DNA from: Hominimerdicola alba
GTDB taxonomy: Bacteria > Bacillota > Clostridia > Oscillospirales > Ruminococcaceae
Direction of reading: 5' to 3'
Assembly: GCF_900109655.1 (NCBI RefSeq)
Contig: NZ_FOAT01000010.1
Coordinates: forward strand, 62,001-126,000
DNA length: 64,000 nucleotides
Part shown: piece by piece, positions 1 through 6,575 of the stretch
Layout: the number at the start of each line of letters is the position of its first letter
How positions within the stretch are numbered: position 1 is the first letter of the stretch
The notes under the pieces: model-generated
What the model saw: only the letters and a program-made list of their open reading frames with translations
What the model was told of the DNA's origin: nothing
Databases searched by the model: none
Position numbers and translations under genes: made by a program

Positions 1-844
1 GATAAAGCTTTACCTGCTCCACCTGCGAGAAACCGTAGTCGAACAGCGTCATATGGTCTTTCCAGTCATCGGGGTCATTCAGGGTCACGCATATCAACTC
101 ACAGCCGTCCCTCATGCATGATGATACAAGGCATCTACGCGCCTTGTCGGTGAAGCCAGTCTTTATCCCTGTGATACCGTGGTTTTTCAGCAGTTTGTTG
201 GTGTTCACCAGCCATCTTTCATAAGGCGGGTCACCGAATTCCAGTTTCACCCGCTGAAGTCCGCAGATATCGCGGAGATCCTGATTCTTCATAGCTTCCG
301 CCGCAAGCACAGCCATATCTCTGGCTGTGGAATAGTGGTCATCGGTGTAGTCGTCAAGCCCCGAGGGTGTGACAAAATGGGTGTTTTCAAGACCCAGCTT
401 TTCAGCCCTTGCGTTCATAAGCTCAACAAAACCGTCGATACTGCCCGCCACACGGACTGCCGCCGCGTTAGCCGCGTCATTTCCGCTGGGCAGAAGCATA
501 CCGCATGCAAGGTCGCGCAGAGATACTTTGTCACCCTGACGAAGCCCCATTGAACTGCCCTCGGTCATAACAGCAGCGTTGTCCACCGTGAATTTTTCGT
601 CAAGACCGTCCTGTTCAAGTACTATCAGCGCCGACATTATCTTGGTGGTGCTTGCCATCGGCAGAGGTTCGTCTGCGTTCTTTTCAAAAAGAACTTCTCC
701 CGTACTGCCGTTGTAAACTATTGCCGCTTTTGCAGATATCTGCACCTGACTTTCAGCCTTTGCACCAATCGTACTCAGGGTGAATATCATAAGCATCGCC
801 AGCACCGCCGCGCCTGCAAAGAATCCAAGCCTGTCACGCCTCAT
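1..844 (-). CDS. dacF: D-alanyl-D-alanine carboxypeptidase (PBP5/DacF type), 3' end outside window
   Basis: Low-molecular-weight penicillin-binding protein that removes the terminal D-Ala from peptidoglycan stem peptides outside the membrane. Read on the minus strand from ATG at 844, it opens with a signal peptide (charged start, then a hydrophobic run ending in AKAES). The three serine-hydrolase motifs follow in order: STTK near residue 66, SGN near 120 and KTG near 226. About 281 residues are visible; the C-terminal beta domain lies beyond base 1. It is the last visible gene of the scpA/scpB/ytfJ run, 92 bases after ytfJ. The SD (GGGAGAG) lies partly inside a hairpin at 854-877. In spore formers dacF-type enzymes act on forespore or cortex wall, and the ytfJ neighbour fits that. 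The family call is secure; the dacF subtype is inferred. Confidence 0.93.
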   Translation of the reverse strand, partial: MRRDRLGFFAGAAVLAMLMIFTLSTIGAKAESQVQISAKAAIVYNGSTGEVLFEKNADEPLPMASTTKIMSALIVLEQDGLDEKFTVDNAAVMTEGSSMGLRQGDKVSLRDLACGMLLPSGNDAANAAAVRVAGSIDGFVELMNARAEKLGLENTHFVTPSGLDDYTDDHYSTARDMAVLAAEAMKNQDLRDICGLQRVKLEFGDPPYERWLVNTNKLLKNHGITGIKTGFTDKARRCLVSSCMRDGCELICVTLNDPDDWKDHMTLFDYGFSQVEQVKLY

Positions 845-853
845 ATCATCACT

Positions 854-877
854 CTCCCGAAAATTTTCTCTCGGGAG
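854..877 (-). promoter_or_regulatory. hairpin overlapping the SD of the carboxypeptidase gene
   Basis: On the minus strand CTCCCGA (877-871) pairs with TCGGGAG (860-854) around a 10-base loop. The 3' arm contains most of the SD (GGGAG) for the ATG at 844. There is no T-run after it, so it looks more like a structure controlling translation or RNA stability than a terminator. Function is inferred. Confidence 0.4.
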
Positions 878-936
878 TAGTTTATCCGCAGCGCTCTGAA
901 AAATTATCGGAAAATAATGTTTTTTTAGATGTTAGC

Positions 937-1362
937 TCATTCCTCGAAATCGGCGTAATCGTCAATTATCTCTTCCGATGCTTTCTTTCCGCCCTTTTTG
1001 CCGTCGATGAAAGATGTTATCTTGTCGATGACAGTGGGTACCATATCAACGATAGCGTTGCCCTGAGGCGAATTTGAGGTTATCTGCAGAAGCTTGACCT
1101 CGCCCTTGTATATCGCGATGAAAGCCATAGGAGTAATGGTAACTCCGCCGCCCGAACCGCCGCCGAAAGTATCCTTGGTGGACTTTGTAGGCAGATCTGA
1201 ACCGCCCGATGCAAAGCCGATGCTTACCTTTGATACAGGTATTATAGTAGTGCCGTCCCCTGTAACTATAGGCTTTCCTACGATAGCTTCGCCGTCAGCA
1301 AGTTCCTTTACCTTGGACATGGCAGTATTTACCAGTGCTTCTATCTTAGTGCTCTCGTTCAT
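937..1362 (-). CDS. ytfJ: GerW/YtfJ family sporulation protein
   Basis: About 141-residue YtfJ (GerW) protein, a family found in endospore formers and linked to spore germination competence. Family signs are the N-terminal helix followed by a glycine-rich stretch (FGGGSGGG near residue 68) and a Lys/Glu-rich tail. An upstream in-frame TTG at 1371 exists, but the ATG at 1362 is preferred because AAAGAAAGG sits about 9 bases in front of it. It follows the DUF2953 gene by 16 bases, the ytfI-ytfJ order known from Bacillus. The product is probably cytosolic; no signal peptide is seen. Confidence 0.9.
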   Translation of the reverse strand: MNESTKIEALVNTAMSKVKELADGEAIVGKPIVTGDGTTIIPVSKVSIGFASGGSDLPTKSTKDTFGGGSGGGVTITPMAFIAIYKGEVKLLQITSNSPQGNAIVDMVPTVIDKITSFIDGKKGGKKASEEIIDDYADFEE

Positions 1363-1378
1363 ATTTAACAACCTTTCT

Positions 1379-2371
1379 TTATGCAGTTTCTTCCATCACG
1401 GCAGAAACTTCCGCTTTTTTCTTTGCTTCTTTCTTCGCCTTTTTGCGTGCTCTGCGCTGTTTTATCTTGTAGGGTATGAATATCTTAGCCGCACAGAACA
1501 GCAGGCAGAATGCTATGGCTATCATGGTGGAAGGTCTTACTTTCACCGTAACTTCGCCCTCGGCATCAAGCTTTTTGACATTGAACAGACATTTGACGTT
1601 CGCTTCTTTCACCCTCACCGTGAATATCATCGCCAGCAGATTAAGGGTATTGAACAGCGCCGCCTGCAATTTTCCGTAGAATGTGGCGCTTTCTGCTGCG
1701 TCTTCCTTGCCTGTTTCTATCTGTATGCTTATATCCTCCAGGCGTATCGCTTTCATGAATTTCCTGGTATACTTCAACGCAGGCGGGATATAAGGTTTTA
1801 CGAATTCCCATTTTTTTCTCAGCCCATCGAGCTTACTGCCTTTTTCCTCGCTCTCCGAGTCATCATCTTTGGGCTTTTCTTCTTTTTTCTTTTCCTTTTT
1901 CTTTTTGCGGCGTTTTTTCTTCTTGTCGTCAGATTCGGTGCTTTCGGGTTTATCCTCGGAAATTTCAGTGGTTTCTTCATCAGAAACTTCCTCAACCGAT
2001 TCTTCCACCACGGTTTCAGTCACCGTTTCCGAGGGCTTGTCCTCGGAAATACTTTCAACAGCGGAGTTATCCTCCTCGGTCACGATCTGGACGTCCTCAA
2101 ATGTTGGGGCTTCCTCAGCGCTTTCATCAAGTGCTTCTTCGAGGATATCTTCCTCTTTCTTCTCTTCCTTACGGGCTTTTTTGCGCCGTTTTTTCTTTGG
2201 CTTTTTAGGTTTTTTCTTGCGCGGATAAAGGGTTATCCAAAGATACTTCACACGTATCTCGAACTTTCCGCTAGTCCCGCCGCGCACAAATACTATCACC
2301 GAAAAATGCAGCAGGATAACAATGACCGCTATTATTATCAGTAATATTTTTAAAATGATCGTTGTTGTCAC
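1379..2371 (-). CDS. DUF2953 (YtfI-like) membrane protein with a long charged linker
   Basis: 330 residues with a GTG start. An N-terminal membrane helix (residues about 5-28) precedes a short beta-rich piece and a very charged middle (residues about 50-175) made of Lys/Arg runs alternating with Glu/Ser/Thr-rich stretches. The conserved DUF2953 core follows (about 185-290), then a second hydrophobic segment and a basic tail. Its place directly before ytfJ matches ytfI of Bacillus. The biochemical role is unknown, probably spore- or envelope-related. The charged linker is much larger than the family core needs and looks disordered. Confidence 0.8.
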   Translation of the reverse strand: MTTTIILKILLIIIAVIVILLHFSVIVFVRGGTSGKFEIRVKYLWITLYPRKKKPKKPKKKRRKKARKEEKKEEDILEEALDESAEEAPTFEDVQIVTEEDNSAVESISEDKPSETVTETVVEESVEEVSDEETTEISEDKPESTESDDKKKKRRKKKKEKKKEEKPKDDDSESEEKGSKLDGLRKKWEFVKPYIPPALKYTRKFMKAIRLEDISIQIETGKEDAAESATFYGKLQAALFNTLNLLAMIFTVRVKEANVKCLFNVKKLDAEGEVTVKVRPSTMIAIAFCLLFCAAKIFIPYKIKQRRARKKAKKEAKKKAEVSAVMEETA

Positions 2372-2406
2372 CGCCTGTCTTTTTTTATATCTTAATAATG
2401 CGGGGG

Positions 2407-2976
2407 TTATTCCCCGTCTTCGGCTGCCTGTGCCGCTTCAATAACCTCATCTATCGTGACCTGTCCGCTCTGTTCTGGCAGAGGCGGCAGATCTTTCAGG
2501 CTTGAAAGTCTGAATGCCCTGAGAAAAGTCTCGGTGGTGGCGTAGGCTATTGGTCGTCCGGGAAGATCCAGTCTTCCTGCCTCGCTAAGCAGACCTTTTT
2601 CTACCAGCGAATTAACCACGCCCGATGAATCCACACCGCGAACGCTTTCAACAAAAGCCTTTGTAACGGGCTGATTGTACGCTATGATAGTCAATGCTTC
2701 CATAGCGGCAGGCGAAAGTGCGGAGTTTCGCTTTATCTCCAGCACCGATTTTATATGCGGCGCATACTCCTGCTTTGTTGCAAGCTGAAAAGCACTGTCC
2801 AGCCGTAAAAGTTCGATGCCGCTGTTATCTGCGTACTTTTCCTCAAGTAACGCAACAGCATCTTCGATGGAAGTTATATCCGTGCCCAGTGCCTCACAAA
2901 TACGCTTGCACTCCACTGGTTCGCCCGAAGCGAAAAGCACGGCTTCCAGTGTATTTGAAAGTTCTTGTATCTCCAT
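2407..2976 (-). CDS. scpB: segregation and condensation protein ScpB
   Basis: ScpB (189 residues) is the winged-helix kleisin partner that, with ScpA and SMC, forms the bacterial condensin organising the nucleoid. The N-terminal motif LEAVLFASGEPV and the later ALTIIAYNQPVTKA segment are characteristic. Length matches the family (about 180-200). It begins 10 bases after scpA ends, so the two are translated from one message. SD AAGGATAG precedes the ATG. The acidic C-terminus is normal for the family. Confidence 0.97.
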   Translation of the reverse strand: MEIQELSNTLEAVLFASGEPVECKRICEALGTDITSIEDAVALLEEKYADNSGIELLRLDSAFQLATKQEYAPHIKSVLEIKRNSALSPAAMEALTIIAYNQPVTKAFVESVRGVDSSGVVNSLVEKGLLSEAGRLDLPGRPIAYATTETFLRAFRLSSLKDLPPLPEQSGQVTIDEVIEAAQAAEDGE

Positions 2977-2986
2977 AAATCTATCC

Positions 2987-4525
2987 TTATCCCAGTCTCA
3001 GCCGACCCTCAGCCCAGCTGTGTGTGCCCCAGTAATATCTCGTGCCGAATCGGTTGATCTTGAAAACAATGGGCTCACTTTCGGCAATATCCTCACTGTT
3101 TGGTATGTAAGCCGCTGTTTCGGGGAATTCTGTGTTGATCTCCACGATTGGGCTCGGTGCCGATACTGTTTCTGCGGGTATTTCTGCCTGAATTTCATTT
3201 GCAGGGGTATCGACAGTTGTTTCTGTCTTTATTTCTGCCTCGATGTTATCGGCAGAATCCTCTGTTTTGATCACTGGTTCGGTCGATTCAGCAGGTGTTT
3301 CAGTTTTGACCTCTGCCTCACCGCCAGCTGCGGGTATTTCTGCAACTTTTTCAGGCTCAATATCCTCTGTCTTGATCTCGGTCTCACTGCCCTCAGCGGG
3401 TGTTTCAGCCTTGATCTCAGGAACGATATTCTCGGCAGATATCTCCGCCTTTACTTCCTCGTCCGCAATATCCTCAGGCATATCCTTTCTGCCCGAATCT
3501 ACTATCCTTTGCAATTCGGGGGAAAGCTCAATTTTCAGCACAGGCAGAGTGCCGCGCTGTCTTGTTTCGCTTTTGTAGACCGTCCTCTCGGGGGGCTCAT
3601 ACATTTTATTATATGGCAGGGGAATGCTATCCTGCTCACGGGAATCATACCCATATGGGCTTATTCCCGAAACTTCGCGTTCTTCGTTTTCGGGAATATC
3701 TTCTCGCGAAATAGTTTCCGCACTATCTTCGGAAGTTTTTTCATCCTCACCCTCGAAAGCATTTTCAGCCCCGTTTTCAGCGGCTATCTCGGCTTCGTCA
3801 AAGTCAGATGATATCTTGCGCTTTTTTGAAGCTGAATTCATGTACACACGGGTGTTGTCATCGTTCAGGAATATCCTGCCCGACCTTGTAAGTTCCAGCA
3901 CTGCGAGAAATACCGCTACACGCTCGCTTTTGTCCGCACAGCCGTCGTACATACTGTCCAGAAAACATTCGCCGCGGGTTATCAGCATTTTCAGCACATG
4001 GATTATCTTGGAAGTCACGGATACAATCCTCCGCGACAGTATAGGCTTGAACATCTCCGCTTTCAGCGGCTTGCTGTGGCGGGCTTTCTCGCTCATGCCG
4101 AGGTATGCCGCAAGCAGCTCCTGTGGGTCTTTTTCGCCTGAGAAAGTCTTCTTAACGGGCAGTTTTACAGGCTCTCTCACAAAGATATCTCCACCCGCAT
4201 ACTGCTCTTTCAGACGCGCTGCCGCCATCTTGCACAGCGAATATTCTATCAGGCTGCCCTGAAGTTCCTTTTTGAGCTCTTCACCCTCGTCATCCTTGGG
4301 CAGAAGAGAAACTGTCTTGATATATATGAGCCTTGCAGCCATTTCCAGAAAATCGGCTGCGTCCTCGTAGTCCTCTTTTTCCAGACCTGCCATGTATTCC
4401 AGATACTGCTCCAGCAGCACAGCTATCTCGATATCATAGATATTCAGCTTGTGTTTGCTGATAAGGTGCAGAAGCAGGTCGAGAGGCCCCTCGAACATAT
4501 CCAGTTTGAATCTGGCTGTTGACAT
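2987..4525 (-). CDS. scpA: segregation and condensation protein ScpA with a large acidic C-terminal extension
   Basis: Kleisin subunit of the SMC-ScpAB condensin. The first 230 or so residues are a complete ScpA: N-terminal FEGPLDLLLHLI motif that binds the SMC neck, and a C-terminal winged helix ending near residue 225 that binds the SMC head. Normal ScpA is about 240-260 residues; this one is 512. The extra 275 residues are Glu/Ala/Thr/Ile-rich with imperfect repeats of the type AEIKTE / AEIPAE / EVKTETPAES, predicted disordered, ending in a more ordered segment with aromatic residues (RYYWGTHSW). No frameshift is seen and it stays in frame into scpB. Start chosen at the ATG with AGGGATAG upstream. 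Confidence 0.95.
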   Translation of the reverse strand: MSTARFKLDMFEGPLDLLLHLISKHKLNIYDIEIAVLLEQYLEYMAGLEKEDYEDAADFLEMAARLIYIKTVSLLPKDDEGEELKKELQGSLIEYSLCKMAAARLKEQYAGGDIFVREPVKLPVKKTFSGEKDPQELLAAYLGMSEKARHSKPLKAEMFKPILSRRIVSVTSKIIHVLKMLITRGECFLDSMYDGCADKSERVAVFLAVLELTRSGRIFLNDDNTRVYMNSASKKRKISSDFDEAEIAAENGAENAFEGEDEKTSEDSAETISREDIPENEEREVSGISPYGYDSREQDSIPLPYNKMYEPPERTVYKSETRQRGTLPVLKIELSPELQRIVDSGRKDMPEDIADEEVKAEISAENIVPEIKAETPAEGSETEIKTEDIEPEKVAEIPAAGGEAEVKTETPAESTEPVIKTEDSADNIEAEIKTETTVDTPANEIQAEIPAETVSAPSPIVEINTEFPETAAYIPNSEDIAESEPIVFKINRFGTRYYWGTHSWAEGRLRLG

Positions 4526-4542
4526 CGTCTATCCCTGCCTTA

Positions 4543-5331
4543 TTAGAAGAATATCGAAGTTACCATTGGGTCGATGAAGAAAGCTATCTTATTCAGCAAC
4601 CAGAATATACCTGATTCCAACCACCAAACAGGACCGTTCAGCAGGTCGCTGAAAAGAAAGAGAGCCATTACGATCATTGATATATAGAACTGATAGTTTT
4701 CTATCTTGGCATTTATCCTTTCGGGCAGGAAGTATGAAAAAATCTTCTGACCGTCCAGTGGTGCTACAGGTATCAGGTTGAATACAGCAAGACCTAGGTT
4801 TATGAATACGAAAGCCTCGCATATCTGCAGCAGCCAGAACAGAGCCAAATTGTTGTCTGCTACTAAATGCGCTAAATAACCATCTATAGTAGTGATGTTT
4901 TGAATCAAAAACTTATATAACGCTTCTTTATTGTTGTTGAGCACAGCTAGCAATTCACTGGTGCTGCATTTTAAAACGAATGCACCAAGAAGGAACTTAT
5001 ATGCTATCGTTCCCATCAGTGCCATTATAAGGTTAGATAAAGGTCCTGCCGCAGCAGTTATTGCCATACCTGCCCTCATTGATATCTTTCTATTGAATCT
5101 CGCAGGGTTTACCTGTACGGGCTTGCCCCAGCCGAAACCGCAGAGCAGTATACCAATGGAACCCATGGGGTCAAGGTGTGCCAGTGGGTTCAGGGTCAGC
5201 CTTTTCTGATAGCTTGGTGTATCGTCACCGAGCTTTGTGGCAGCCCATGCGTGGGCAAATTCATGTATGGGTATGCACATCAAAAGTATTATTAGACGTG
5301 ATCCGTATCTCAGCAGTGTTTCTATTGTCAT
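4543..5331 (-). CDS. site-2 protease family (M50) membrane metalloprotease
   Basis: Rhomboid-sized intramembrane zinc protease of the M50 YwhC/YdiL type, about 262 residues with several membrane helices. The zinc motif HEFAH (HExxH) is near residue 24 and the second motif (NLIPVAPLDG) contains the Asp ligand. The reading frame stays open to 5418, but the ATG at 5331 is chosen because GAGGAAAG precedes it and the likely promoter at 5424-5452 would start transcription inside the longer form. First gene of the scpA operon; this protease-scpA-scpB order is common in clostridia. The substrate is unknown. Confidence 0.9.
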   Translation of the reverse strand: MTIETLLRYGSRLIILLMCIPIHEFAHAWAATKLGDDTPSYQKRLTLNPLAHLDPMGSIGILLCGFGWGKPVQVNPARFNRKISMRAGMAITAAAGPLSNLIMALMGTIAYKFLLGAFVLKCSTSELLAVLNNNKEALYKFLIQNITTIDGYLAHLVADNNLALFWLLQICEAFVFINLGLAVFNLIPVAPLDGQKIFSYFLPERINAKIENYQFYISMIVMALFLFSDLLNGPVWWLESGIFWLLNKIAFFIDPMVTSIFF

Positions 5332-5423
5332 TTTAACTTTCCTCATTTCATCTGTCATATCTGCCCGTCCGATACTTTTTAGCATGGGCAGAACTTGTCT
5401 GTTGATACACAAATACATTATAT

Positions 5424-5452
5424 ATTATACTACATCTACAAGAATATTTCAA
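5424..5452 (-). promoter_or_regulatory. sigma-A promoter for the protease-scpAB operon
   Basis: Read on the minus strand: TTGAAA, 17-base spacer, TATAAT. It places the start near 5416, about 85 bases before the preferred start codon at 5331. Confidence 0.75.
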
Positions 5453-5520
5453 GTGCAAAGGGACTGTTTTTGTCATTTTTCATCAAATCAGCAGTTTTTT
5501 AAATTTTTTGTGAAAAGGGC

Positions 5521-5549
5521 TTGCAATTTTGTATGATATGTGTTATAAT
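5521..5549 (+). promoter_or_regulatory. sigma-A promoter for rpmB
   Basis: TTGCAA (5521-5526), 17-base spacer, TATAAT (5544-5549), in the divergent region between the protease operon and rpmB. It predicts a leader of about 75 bases. Confidence 0.8.
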
Positions 5550-5570
5550 ACTCTAGTATCATGTGATTGG

Positions 5571-5605
5571 ATTTAAGCTGTCGGCTTAGATCGGTCAGCT
5601 TAAAT
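5571..5605 (+). promoter_or_regulatory. leader hairpin ahead of rpmB
   Basis: ATTTAAGCTG (5571-5580) is perfectly complementary to CAGCTTAAAT (5596-5605), with a 15-base loop region. It lies between the promoter and the SD (AAAGGAGGTG at 5613-5622). This could be an autoregulatory or RNA-stabilising leader structure; function is inferred. Confidence 0.45.
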
Positions 5606-5631
5606 TTCGTGCAAAGGAGGTGCGCACCGAT

Positions 5632-5817
5632 ATGGCAAAATGTGAAGTTTGCGGAAAGGGTGTTACTTTCGGTATAAAGGTATCTCACTCTCACAGAAGA
5701 ACCAACAGAACCTGGAAGCCCAATGTAAAGAGAGTTAAGGCTGTTGTTAACGGCACTCCCACACACGTTTACGTTTGCTCCAGATGTCTGCGCTCGGGCA
5801 AGGTTGAAAGAGCATAA
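5632..5817 (+). CDS. rpmB: 50S ribosomal protein L28
   Basis: 61-residue L28 of the large ribosomal subunit. It carries both halves of a zinc-ribbon (C4/C7 and C49/C52), so it is the zinc-binding form. Start at 5632 (MAKCEVC) follows a near-perfect SD; the frame is open a few codons further upstream but without support. Single-gene transcript with its own promoter and terminator, as is usual for rpmB in Firmicutes. Confidence 0.97.
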   Translation: MAKCEVCGKGVTFGIKVSHSHRRTNRTWKPNVKRVKAVVNGTPTHVYVCSRCLRSGKVERA

Positions 5818-5850
5818 TTTCAGCTTGTGCCTGCAAACAATGGTAAACAG

Positions 5851-5885
5851 TACGCTTGCGTTTTGCTACGCAGGCGTATTTTTTT
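5851..5885 (+). terminator. rho-independent terminator of rpmB
   Basis: TACGCTTGCGT pairs with ACGCAGGCGTA (one mismatch) and is followed by a run of seven T. Confidence 0.85.
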
Positions 5886-5905
5886 ATATGTTTATACCGC
5901 TGACA

Positions 5906-6042
5906 CACCATTCTGTACAACCTTTTGACAGGCAATATCAATAGTTGTCGGTATTCTCCCCCTCGCCTGCGGCGTGGGGAAGAATACATTTCAAATAATT
6001 ATTCATTATCATATCGGCATATGAAGTGGTGTACTAAAGGGA
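5906..6042 (+). repeat. intergenic repeat copy A (about 130 bp, with central hairpin)
   Basis: The segment matches, in reverse orientation, bases 17791-17918. Shared blocks include TTTTGACAGGCAATATCA, a central imperfect palindrome built on TATTCT-CCCC...GGGG-AAGAATA around GCCTGCGGCG, ACAT-T/C-TCAAATAA, and a diverged end with AAGTG-G/A-TGTGCTAAA-like sequence. It has no coding capacity of its own, so it looks like a MITE- or REP-like element. Confidence 0.8.
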
Positions 6043-6118
6043 TAACCATATTTTTTTATGATCACATACCAAGGTCATTACGACATGATACCGCATTTAT
6101 CCGTACTTCTACGAAAGA

Positions 6119-6152
6119 ATACCATTGGTATACGATCGTATACCAATGGTAT
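6119..6152. repeat. 34-bp perfect palindrome
   Basis: ATACCATTGGTATACGA followed directly by its exact reverse complement, with no loop. Each half contains ATACCA-T-TGGTAT, itself a near palindrome, so ATACCA is repeated four times in alternating orientation. No T-run follows. It may be a protein-binding operator or a recombination relic. Confidence 0.9.
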
Positions 6153-6310
6153 CGGTGGTATTATAAAAGTGAACTTCTGCAGCTGCAGTAGTATTGCTGC
6201 TGTTTTAAACGTACTTGATTGATATGATCGGATATTTATTGTATGCGCTGGTTTGCAAGTTTTCGCCCTGCGTTCTTCGGAAGCGGCAATATTATTTACG
6301 CCGATAGTTT

Positions 6311-6339
6311 GAGCGTATGCATTAGTTCTGCATACGCTC
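6311..6339 (+). terminator. hairpin, possible terminator
   Basis: GAGCGTATGCA pairs with TGCATACGCTC around a 7-base loop, followed by GGATTTTTG. No gene ends just before it. The preceding GAAGCGGCAATA resembles the sequence before the hairpin at 36846-36873, suggesting a repeat family. Confidence 0.55.
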
Positions 6340-6367
6340 GGATTTTTGTTGGCGGTGATTGTGGCTT

Positions 6368-6420
6368 CCCGCAAGCTTTTCACAAAAAGCTTGAACAAAA
6401 GCTCTCTTCTTTGGCAGTTT
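6368..6420. repeat. palindromic intergenic repeat, copy 1
   Basis: Bases 6368-6408 match 40592-40632 at 35 of 41 positions. One pair of changes in the stem CAAGC(T/C)TTT / AAA(A/G)GCTTG is compensatory. Bases 6407-6420 (TTCTTTGGCAGTTT) are the reverse complement of AAACTGCCAAAGAA found at 40570-40583 and 36749-36762. Confidence 0.7.
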
Positions 6421-6471
6421 GCTCAGAGTTGTTGCGCTGAATGTAAATTTTTCATTTTTCTATGAAAATAC

Positions 6472-6500
6472 TTGTAAAAATTAGAAAAATGTGATATAAT
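6472..6500 (+). promoter_or_regulatory. sigma-A promoter for the GGDEF-EAL gene
   Basis: TTGTAA (6472-6477), 17-base spacer, TATAAT (6495-6500). The start codon is about 75 bases downstream. Confidence 0.75.
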
Positions 6501-6575
6501 ACAAGAGGAGATTTGTTTATATATGTAAATATATTACTATAAACAGATCAAAAGCTGATGCAATGGGGGATGAAT

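Larger units (their letters stand above)
5818..6575. other. gene-free 760-bp intergenic region
   Basis: No credible gene. It holds the rpmB terminator, repeat copy A, a 34-bp perfect palindrome (6119-6152), a hairpin at 6311-6339, a palindromic repeat at 6368-6420 and the promoter of the GGDEF-EAL gene (6472-6500). Confidence 0.8.

Noticed and set aside
1094-2344. 416-codon plus-strand frame opposite the DUF2953 gene
   Set aside because: Phe/Leu-rich low-complexity translation arising from Lys/Glu repeats on the other strand.
6368-6420. Terminator for an unseen gene upstream of 6368
   Set aside because: No gene ends in this region; the sequence is better explained as a copy of the repeat at 40570-40640.
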